This document shows positions 57,583-64,000 of a stretch of DNA of 64,000 bases, in pieces. Positions within the stretch are counted from its first letter, which is position 1, and each line of letters begins with the position of its first letter. The translations under genes and the position numbers were made by a program. The stretch is taken from contig JAIOPG010000006.1 of NCBI GenBank assembly GCA_021414025.1, positions 248,001 to 312,000 on the forward strand, written 5' to 3'. Under the pieces are notes generated by a model. It had not been told where the DNA came from, made no database searches, and worked only from the letters and a program-made list of their open reading frames with translations. The stretch comes from Planctomycetota bacterium. GTDB lineage: Bacteria; Planctomycetota; Phycisphaerae; Phycisphaerales; SM1A02.

Positions 57583-59384
57583 GACGTGCCGCCCGCGAGA
57601 TGGGTTTCCCACATCGCCCGGTAGGCGCGCTCAAGGTGGCGCGTGAATTCCTTCGCGTCCATCAGCGGCGATGCGCGCATGCGCTGCCGAAGCCCGCCGC
57701 GTAGGGCCGCGAGCCGCGGAAGATCACCGGCCAGTGCCACGGCGATGTCCGCGTATTCCTCGCGGTTGCGGCCGACCAATTCGGCAAGTCCGACCGCCGT
57801 CAGCCGGCCCGCGCCCATGCGTGCCACGTGAGAGATGCCGGTGAAGGTGATCACCGGCACGCCCATCCACAGCGCGTCGCAGGTGGTGAGGTCGCCGTTG
57901 TGGGGGAAGGTGTCCAGCGCGATGTCGATGGAGTTGTATTGCTTCAGATGCGAGTGGTAGTCGTCGCTGCCCAGGAAGACGAGCCGATCCGGCGCCACTC
58001 CGCCGCGGGCGAAGGCCTCGGACACCTTGGCGCGGATCGACGGCGACTCAAAGCTGCGGTACTTCAGGGTCAGCCGGGATCCCGGCACGCGGCGAAGAAT
58101 GCCCGCCCAGGTCTCCAGGAGCCCGCCGTGCATCTTGATGAAGTTGTTGAACGATCCGAACATCACGTGTCCCGCGGTCAGGGCGGGAAGCGGTCCGACC
58201 TCCGGCGCATGGTCCAGCGGCCTGAAGCAGGTGACGGTGCGGGGCAGGCGAACCAGCTTCTCGGTGTGGAAGGCGTCGTTGGCCCCGACCGGATCACGGA
58301 TGTCGTCGGTGAGGCGATAGTCGATCGCGGTCAGCCCCGTGGTGTTGGGATAGGCGATCCACGACACCTGCACCGGCACCGGCTTTCGTGCAAAGACCAG
58401 CAGGCGATGCAGCGGTGTGTGCCCTGAGAGGTCGACCAGGATATCGATGCGATCCTCGCGGATCATCCGTGCCACCTCCGCGTCGGTGCGGCCGGCGATC
58501 TCGCGCCAATGCGGCACCAGGGATTGGATGCGCCGCGTCACCGCGTCATGCTTCGGATAGTTGTAGAAGCAGTAGATCTCGAAGCGCGACTTGTCGTGCG
58601 ACTCGAGCGCCGGCTCGACCAGGTGCACCACCGCGTGCTGGCGAAAGTCCGAGGAGACGTAGCCGATCCGCAGCGGGCGTTCGCCGGGCCCGTGCTCGGC
58701 CTCGCGCGGCGGCATCCGGGCGATGACCCGCTCATGCCGCTCTCCAAAGGCCTTGTGTTCCTCGAACATCTTGCCCAGATCCGGGTTCGGCCGGTAGTTC
58801 AGCGCGTAGAGCATGTTGCTCTGCTGCACCGCGTCGTCGGGATTCAGTTCGCCGCCGCGGCGAAAGCAGGCGATCGCCTCGTCGAGGCAACCTTCGTCGA
58901 GCAGCAGGCCGGCGAGGTTGTTGCAGGCGTCAGCGTTGGGCTCGATCTCGATCGAGCGCCGATAGGAGGCGATGGCCTGCGCGCGGTCGCCGATCTCCGC
59001 ATTGATGATCGCGAAGTTGTAGTGGTAGAGCCGGTTGCCCGGAGCCTGCTCGAGCGCCCGGCGCATCAGAGCGAGGCCTTCGGCGCTTTGTCCGGTTTGG
59101 TGCCGCAGAATTCCGAAGAAGAAAAGCGCATCAGCGTGCTCACCGTTGGCGGCCAGGACAAGTTCGAAGAGTTGAGCGGCGGGGGCGAGCTGCCCACGGC
59201 GCTGCAATTCGCAGGCGATCCCGACCGCTTCGGCGAGCGGCACGCGCCGCGCCGGCGCTCCTCCCAGCGCCGGCAGCAGCACCGTGCTCGACTTCGCGGC
59301 GGGCACCTCGGCGCGGTGACAGCAATTCTTGGCCTTGCGCCCGCTGCCACAGGGGCAGGGATCGTTGCGGTTCACGGCGCTCAT
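57579..59384 (-). CDS. Divergent SPINDLY/OGT-like glycosyltransferase with SEC-C (altered donor loop)
   Basis: 601 aa. SEC-C at residues 5-21 followed by HRAEVPAAKSS, very like copy 1 (32675). TPRs 45-200. Early catalytic motifs are normal (RIGYVSSDFRQHAVVHL, GHTPLHRL, GYPNTTG, LKYRSF), but the nucleotide-sugar loop reads ALDTFPHNGDLTTCDALW instead of GLDPFPYNGTTTTCDALW, and RVGVSQMSNLGL is RMGAGRLTAVGL; FSCF is VTCF. These are three of the most conserved blocks, so its donor or acceptor may differ. Coupled by overlaps on both sides. Confidence 0.87.
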   Translation of the reverse strand: MSAVNRNDPCPCGSGRKAKNCCHRAEVPAAKSSTVLLPALGGAPARRVPLAEAVGIACELQRRGQLAPAAQLFELVLAANGEHADALFFFGILRHQTGQSAEGLALMRRALEQAPGNRLYHYNFAIINAEIGDRAQAIASYRRSIEIEPNADACNNLAGLLLDEGCLDEAIACFRRGGELNPDDAVQQSNMLYALNYRPNPDLGKMFEEHKAFGERHERVIARMPPREAEHGPGERPLRIGYVSSDFRQHAVVHLVEPALESHDKSRFEIYCFYNYPKHDAVTRRIQSLVPHWREIAGRTDAEVARMIREDRIDILVDLSGHTPLHRLLVFARKPVPVQVSWIAYPNTTGLTAIDYRLTDDIRDPVGANDAFHTEKLVRLPRTVTCFRPLDHAPEVGPLPALTAGHVMFGSFNNFIKMHGGLLETWAGILRRVPGSRLTLKYRSFESPSIRAKVSEAFARGGVAPDRLVFLGSDDYHSHLKQYNSIDIALDTFPHNGDLTTCDALWMGVPVITFTGISHVARMGAGRLTAVGLAELVGRNREEYADIAVALAGDLPRLAALRGGLRQRMRASPLMDAKEFTRHLERAYRAMWETHLAGGTS

Positions 59385-61297
59385 CGCGCGCTCTCCGCGT
59401 GATGCGCTTCCCACATCGATTGATAGGCCTGCTCCAGATTCCGGGTGAAGCGCTTCGCATCCATCAAGGGGGAAGCCATCAATCGCTGACGCAATCCCGC
59501 GCGAAGCGCCGCGAGCCTGGTCCGATCGCCGGCCATCGCCACGGCGATCTCCGCGTATTCATCGCGATTGCGGGCGATCCATTCCGGCATCCCGAGATGG
59601 CTCATCAGGCTCGCACCGACGCGGCCCGCATGGTTGCAGCCCGACAGAACGACCACCGGCACGCCCATCCACAGCGCCTCGAAGGTCGTGGTGGTGCCGT
59701 TGTAGGGGAAGGGATCCAGCGCGATGTCGATCGTGTGGTAGCGATTCAGGTGCTCCATCGGCGAAGCGTCTGCGGGCAGCAGCTCAATCCGATCGGCGCC
59801 GACGCCATGCCGGGAGAACATCGAGTGGATCCGCGCCTGAACGCCCGGTGCCAACAGACTCCGATTCTTCAGAAGAAGCCGCGAGCCGGAAACTCGCTTG
59901 AGAAGTCCTGCCCAGATTTCGATCACCTGCGGCGTGGTCTTGGCGAAATTGTTGAAGGAACCGAAGGTGATGCGGCCCGACGCGAGCGCCGGCAGCGGTG
60001 CGACCTCCGGGCTCGGCGCGGGAGCCGCAAAGCAGGAGAAGCACTCCGGCAGACGCCAGAGCTTTTCCGTGTGCAGGGCGTCGGCCTCGCCCGGCGGGTC
60101 GGCGACATGGTCGGTGATGCGGTAGTCGATCGTCGTCAGGCCCGTGGTGTCGGGATAGCCGATCCACGTGACCTGCACCGGCGCCGGCTTGCGACCAAAG
60201 ACTTGCAGGCAGTTGCCCGTGGTGTGGCCCGCGAGGTCGACCAGCACATCGATGCCGTCGACTCGGATCAGCTCGGCGATTTCATCGATGGTGCGATTCT
60301 GGACTGGATGCCAATGAGGCACGAGTTTCCGGATGCGACTCGTGGTCTCGTCCGCGACCGCGTTGTTGGAGTAGCAGAACACCTCGACCTTGCCCGGATC
60401 ATGCGCCGCCAGCACCGGTTCGATGCACTGCGCGACGGAGTGCTGCCGGAAGTCCGGCGACACATAGCCCACGCGAAGCTTGCGCTGCGCTCCACCGGCG
60501 CGATCGCGCTGCGGATCGCGCGGCGCCATGGGTTGGTCGAAGAGCCTGCCGAACTTCTGGTGAGCTTCGAAGATCGCCTTCGGTTGCGGATCGGGCAGCA
60601 AATGCATGGTGTAGAGGTAGTGATCCTGCAGGGCCGGATCACTCGGAGCGATGGCCAGCGCCGTTTCGAGGCTTTCCATCGCTTCCGGCAACTTGCCCTG
60701 CTGCTCCAGGATGATCGCCAGGTTGCCATGCAGATTCGCGCTGCGCTCGCGCGGCGTCTGGCGAATCGCCTGTCGGCAGCACTCGGCGGCTTCCTCCAGT
60801 TCGCCCGTCTGCCGAAGCAGCTTGCCCAGTCGATCCCAGGCGGCGGGCAGGGGCTCGATCGCGATCGCGCGGCGGAAGGATGCGATCGCTTCCTTCTCAT
60901 CCTTGAGTTCCTCATGCAGAATCCCGAGATTGAAGTGGTAGCTGAGCACCTTGGGATGCATCTGCGTGGCTCGCCGCATTAGGTCGAGGGCTTCCTGTTT
61001 TTTCCCCAGCTGGTATTGGAACATTCCGAGAAAGGAGAGAGCGTCGCCGTGGCCGGGATCGGCCGCGAGAATGAGCCGGTAGATCCCCTCCGCGCCGGCG
61101 ATGTCACCGCTCTGCTGGCGATTCGCCGCCATCTGCGCCGCCTCGGGCAGCGGCACGCGCCGCGATTGCAGTCCTTCCGCGCCGGGCAGCATGATCGAAG
61201 GCGCCGTACCGGCAGGACCCTTGCCCGCCTGGCAGCAGTTCTTGGCTTTGCGTCCGCTGCCGCAGGCGCAGGGATCGTTGCGTCCGACCGCGCTCAT
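59381..61297 (-). CDS. SPINDLY/OGT-like TPR glycosyltransferase with SEC-C (array copy)
   Basis: 638 aa, third member of the DRQQ/TTTTFEALW subgroup (here NRQQSGDIAGAEGIY). SEC-C reads NDPCACGSG. Catalytic motifs RVGYVSPDFRQHSVAQC, GHTTGNCL, RLLLKNRSL, ALDPFPYNGTTTTF. Unlike its neighbours it does not overlap the gene upstream: a 20-bp tandem duplication at the junction moved the start to 61297, 16 bases downstream of that gene's stop. Confidence 0.88.
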   Translation of the reverse strand: MSAVGRNDPCACGSGRKAKNCCQAGKGPAGTAPSIMLPGAEGLQSRRVPLPEAAQMAANRQQSGDIAGAEGIYRLILAADPGHGDALSFLGMFQYQLGKKQEALDLMRRATQMHPKVLSYHFNLGILHEELKDEKEAIASFRRAIAIEPLPAAWDRLGKLLRQTGELEEAAECCRQAIRQTPRERSANLHGNLAIILEQQGKLPEAMESLETALAIAPSDPALQDHYLYTMHLLPDPQPKAIFEAHQKFGRLFDQPMAPRDPQRDRAGGAQRKLRVGYVSPDFRQHSVAQCIEPVLAAHDPGKVEVFCYSNNAVADETTSRIRKLVPHWHPVQNRTIDEIAELIRVDGIDVLVDLAGHTTGNCLQVFGRKPAPVQVTWIGYPDTTGLTTIDYRITDHVADPPGEADALHTEKLWRLPECFSCFAAPAPSPEVAPLPALASGRITFGSFNNFAKTTPQVIEIWAGLLKRVSGSRLLLKNRSLLAPGVQARIHSMFSRHGVGADRIELLPADASPMEHLNRYHTIDIALDPFPYNGTTTTFEALWMGVPVVVLSGCNHAGRVGASLMSHLGMPEWIARNRDEYAEIAVAMAGDRTRLAALRAGLRQRLMASPLMDAKRFTRNLEQAYQSMWEAHHAESAR

Positions 61298-61330
61298 GGC
61301 CCAAGCTCCGCGCTCATGGCTTGCGCTCCG
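61291..61330. repeat. 20-bp tandem duplication at an OGT gene junction
   Basis: CGCTCATGGC + NNNNGCTCCG twice (61291-61310 and 61311-61330), 16 of 20 bases alike. Each unit contains a CAT, i.e. an ATG on the minus strand. The outer ATG overlaps the upstream stop in the usual ATGA way but opens only a 7-codon frame; the inner one starts the gene. Confidence 0.7.
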
Positions 61331-63104
61331 CGACGAAGGCATCCCACATCGATTGATAGGCGTTCTCCAGGTGACGGGTGAAACGTGGCGCGTCCGTCAG
61401 GGGCGACTGCCTCATGCGCTGACGCAGGCCCTTGCGCATCGCCGCCAGCCTGGGCAAATCTCCCGCAAGGGCTGCGGCAATCTCGACGTATTCGTCCTTG
61501 TCCCTGGCGATCAATTCCGGCAGGCCGATGTTCGTCAACTGGCTCACGCCCACGCGGCTGACATGACTCTCGCCGGCAAGCGTGATCACCGGCACCCCCA
61601 TCCAGAGCGCGTCGAGCGTGGTGGTGGTTCCGTTGTAGGGGAAGGGATCCAGCCCAAGGTCGACGTGGTTGTAGCAACCCAGATGCGCGGCGTGGTCGGC
61701 GTCGCTGCCCAGCAGATCCAGCCGGTCGCCGGACACGCCGTGCTTGGCAAAGGCGGCGCGGATCAGGGCCTGCATCGATGGGGAATGAAAGTTTCTGCTC
61801 TTGAGAATCAGCCGCGAACCGGGAACGCGATTCAGAATCCTCGACCAGACCTCGACGACCTCCGGGGAGATCTTCAGGAGATTGTTGAAGGAGCCGAAGG
61901 TGATGCGATTCGCCGCCGTCGCCGGCAGGGGACCGACCTCGGGCGCCTCCGTCGGCGGCTGAAAGCATGAGAAGCAATCGGGCAGGCGAAAAAGTTTCTC
62001 GGTGTGGAAGGCCTCGCTCTGGCCGGGCGGATCGCACAGCGCGTCGGTGATCCGGTAGTCGATGCTCGAAAGCCCGGTGGTGTTGGGGTAGCCGATCCAG
62101 GTCGCCTGCACCGGCGCCGGTTTCCGGGCGAAGAGCATCAGACGGTCATTGCCCGCATGACCGGTGAGATCGATCAGCACATCGATGCCGTCTTCGCGAA
62201 CCAGCCTCGCCGCCTCGTCATCCGAGAGATCGGCAACGTCGCGCCAATGATGCGCCACTCCCTTGAGGCGGCGGGTCACATCATCCACGATGGTGTGGTT
62301 GGAGTAGCAGAACACTTCCACGCGCCGCCGGTCGTGATGGGCCAGGACCGGCTCGATGAAGTGCGCCACGGCGTTGCGCCGAAAATCGCAGGAGACGTAG
62401 CCGACGCGAAGGGGAAGCGGGGCGCCATCCGCGGCGTGCTGGCGCGGCGCCCTCGGGGCAAGCCGCGTGACCGGGCGTTCGAATCGCTCGGCATACTTGC
62501 GATGCGCCGCGAAAATGGCCGCGCGGTCCGGCTTGGCCAGATAGTTGAGGGCGAAGACGTAGTTGCTGTGGGCCACCGGATTCTGCGGCGAGAGGGCCAT
62601 CGCCATCGCGTAGCGCTCGATCGACTCGCGGGTGCGTCCCAGCTCCTGCAGGGCGTTGGCCAGATTGGAAAGAACCGGCGCGGCCTGTTCCGGCGGCATG
62701 AGCTTGAGGGCCTGTTTGTAGCTCTCCGCCGCTTCGTCCGGCCTTCCAAGTTCCTGCAGCATGAGGCCAAGATTATTGTGCGGCCCCGACTGCGATGGAT
62801 CGAGCGCGATCGCCCGTCGATAGGCGGCGACGGCCTCCTCGTTGCGGCCGGTGGCCGCGAAGAAGGTTCCGATGTTGAAGTGATAGGCGGCCACATCCGG
62901 CCGCAGCGCGATGGCCCGCTGCATCAGCTCCAGCGCCCCGGTGTTGTCGCCGCGATCGTGGCGAAGCAGCCCCAGGAAAAAAAGCGCGTCGGCGTGCTCG
63001 GGTTGCGCGGCGAGCGCCTGCTGGTAGGCCGCCTCGGCGGAATCCAGATCGCCCCGCTTGTGGAGTTGCTTGGCTTGAAGCAACGCCTGGTCGACCGGAG
63101 TCAT
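61314..63104 (-). CDS. SPINDLY/OGT-like glycosyltransferase without SEC-C, catalytic-His variant
   Basis: 596 aa. Starts MTPVDQALLQAKQLHKRGD directly into TPRs (about five, residues 5-190). The motif that is DFRQHSVAHF in most copies is DFRRNAVAHF, so the residue aligned with His498 of human OGT is Asn. Otherwise RVGYVSCDF, LTGHAGNDRL, GYPNTTG, RLILKSRNF and GLDPFPYNGTTTTLDALW are conserved. It shares the TTTTLDALW form with the leftmost array copy at 45546. ATG at 63104 overlaps the neighbouring stop. Confidence 0.87.
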   Translation of the reverse strand: MTPVDQALLQAKQLHKRGDLDSAEAAYQQALAAQPEHADALFFLGLLRHDRGDNTGALELMQRAIALRPDVAAYHFNIGTFFAATGRNEEAVAAYRRAIALDPSQSGPHNNLGLMLQELGRPDEAAESYKQALKLMPPEQAAPVLSNLANALQELGRTRESIERYAMAMALSPQNPVAHSNYVFALNYLAKPDRAAIFAAHRKYAERFERPVTRLAPRAPRQHAADGAPLPLRVGYVSCDFRRNAVAHFIEPVLAHHDRRRVEVFCYSNHTIVDDVTRRLKGVAHHWRDVADLSDDEAARLVREDGIDVLIDLTGHAGNDRLMLFARKPAPVQATWIGYPNTTGLSSIDYRITDALCDPPGQSEAFHTEKLFRLPDCFSCFQPPTEAPEVGPLPATAANRITFGSFNNLLKISPEVVEVWSRILNRVPGSRLILKSRNFHSPSMQALIRAAFAKHGVSGDRLDLLGSDADHAAHLGCYNHVDLGLDPFPYNGTTTTLDALWMGVPVITLAGESHVSRVGVSQLTNIGLPELIARDKDEYVEIAAALAGDLPRLAAMRKGLRQRMRQSPLTDAPRFTRHLENAYQSMWDAFVAERKP

Positions 63105-64000
63105 CGCCAGATCTCCGCGAGATGGGCTTCCCACATCGTTTGATAGGCGCGCTCAAGATTGCGGGTGAATCGTTCCGCGTCCATCAGCGGCGAATCCGCC
63201 AGCCGCCGGCGCAGACCCTTGCGCAGCGCCGCGAGTCTTGGCAAATCTCCCGCGAGCGTCGCAGCGATCTCGACGTACTCATCCCTGTTCTTGGCGACCA
63301 GCTCCGGCAGGCCAGTGTTCGTCAGCTGGCTCACGCCCACGCGCCCCGCGTGGCGGTCTCCGGCCAAAGTGATCACGGGCACGCCCATCCACAGGGCGTC
63401 GCACGTGGTGGTGGTGCCGTTGTAGGGAAAGGGATCCAGCGCGATGTCGATGGAGTTGTAGCGATCCAGATGCGCCCGCTGCGACTCGTCGGTGCCCATC
63501 AGCACCAGTCGCTCGCGGGCCACGCCATGCTTGGCGAACGCTTCGTGCACCACCGCCTGGATCGATTCCGAGTTCAGGCTGCGGTATTTCAAGGTCAGCC
63601 GCGACGCTGGAACGCGCTTGAGAATCCGCGCCCAGGTCTCGATGACATCGTGGTTCATCTTGATGAAGTAATTGAACGAGCCGAACATGATGGCGCCGGC
63701 CTTGAGCGCCGGCAGCGATCCGACTTCGGGGGAATCGGCGGGGGGCTGAAAGCACGAGAAGCAATCAGGCAGGCGCATCAATTGCTCGGTGTGGAGCGCG
63801 TCGGCCGCGCCGGGGGGATCGCACAGAGCGTCGGTGATGCGGTAGTCGATGTTGGTGAAGCCCGTCGTGTTGGGATAGCCGATCCAGGTCGCCTGCACCG
63901 GCGCCGGCTTGCGTGCGAACATCAGCAGGCTGTTCTGGTTGGTATGCCCCGCCAGGTCGACCAGCAGGTCGATGTCGTCATCGCGGATCTTCCGCGCGGC
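63101..64000 (-). CDS. SPINDLY/OGT-like glycosyltransferase, C-terminal part (cut by window edge)
   Basis: 299 codons visible, open to the right edge. Contains KIRDDDIDLLVDLAGH, PVQATWIGYPNTTGF, DYRITDALCDPPG, NYFIKMNHDVIETWARIL, LTLKYRSL, and ALDPFPYNGTTTTCDALW, then the normal C-terminal helix ending WEAHLAEIWR. Whether it begins with SEC-C or TPRs cannot be seen. The array therefore continues beyond the window. Confidence 0.88.
   Translation of the reverse strand, partial: AARKIRDDDIDLLVDLAGHTNQNSLLMFARKPAPVQATWIGYPNTTGFTNIDYRITDALCDPPGAADALHTEQLMRLPDCFSCFQPPADSPEVGSLPALKAGAIMFGSFNYFIKMNHDVIETWARILKRVPASRLTLKYRSLNSESIQAVVHEAFAKHGVARERLVLMGTDESQRAHLDRYNSIDIALDPFPYNGTTTTCDALWMGVPVITLAGDRHAGRVGVSQLTNTGLPELVAKNRDEYVEIAATLAGDLPRLAALRKGLRRRLADSPLMDAERFTRNLERAYQTMWEAHLAEIWR

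Noticed and set aside
45800-63500. Regularly recurring near-identical 25-40 bp blocks (for example around GTTGTAGGG.AAGGG) suggesting dispersed DNA repeats or CRISPR
   Set aside because: They are the coding sequence of the conserved DPFPYNG donor loop in each paralogue, about 1.8-2 kb apart; not an array of short repeats.
1-64000. tRNA, rRNA, IS element, integrase or attachment site
   Set aside because: None seen by eye on either strand; no transposase-like frame and no long terminal inverted repeats. A tRNA scan would settle the first.

Overview
The window is high-GC bacterial chromosome with short intergenic gaps and many stop/start overlaps. Two tandem exported proteins ending in a PAPGA...GRRRR tail (PEP-CTERM-like), several large TPR glycosyltransferases carrying an N-terminal SEC-C motif, and a complete set of late kynurenine-pathway genes together suggest a planctomycete, most likely class Phycisphaerae. 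That assignment is an inference from gene style; no rRNA or marker phylogeny is available here. I found no tRNA, rRNA, CRISPR array, IS element or phage gene.

Layout. 1-11 kb is housekeeping: a partial pgeF, a nucleotide-sugar dehydrogenase with an overlapping MFS exporter, a K+/H+-type antiporter, an exported beta-carbonic anhydrase, an AhpD-like protein, an Old Yellow Enzyme, serB with a DUF486 membrane protein, a lipoprotein and fumC. 11-13 kb holds the two PEP-CTERM-like paralogues. 12.8-29.5 kb contains tryptophan catabolism in pieces: SDR-kynB (+), kmo-AMSDH-RidA deaminase (-), and HAO-ACMSD-kynU (-). Between them lie an ATP-grasp (PurD-like) gene, lysA, a MOSC protein, and a pyroglutamate pair (5-oxoprolinase facing pyroglutamyl peptidase). 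Tryptophan dioxygenase is not in the window.

29.6-40 kb is mixed: a fatty-acid desaturase, a GT2 glycosyltransferase, a chorismate mutase-prephenate dehydrogenase fusion coupled to a first SPINDLY/OGT-like protein, a Ysc84 lipoprotein, trhO, an unknown membrane protein, an epimerase, a PanE-like reductase and a Tat-exported phosphoesterase. 39.8-45.5 kb is a purine-degradation locus: hiuH, a 1592-aa fusion of malate synthase, serine hydrolase and allantoicase, and guanine deaminase.

45.5-64 kb is the most striking part: ten further OGT-like TPR glycosyltransferase genes almost back to back (eleven in the window), most joined by 4-nt ATGA/GTGA overlaps. Six of the eleven start with a SEC-C zinc motif, one is fused to a methyltransferase-like domain whose free paralogue sits inside the array, and two have altered catalytic-domain motifs. 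The array runs off the right edge.

Regulation. A recurrent pattern emerges at gene starts: a TANNNT -10-like hexamer ends 6-10 nt before the start codon of about fifteen genes that have no Shine-Dalgarno sequence. This suggests that leaderless mRNAs are common here, and it helped fix several starts. Other genes have a normal AAGGAG-type site and a TANNNT box further upstream.
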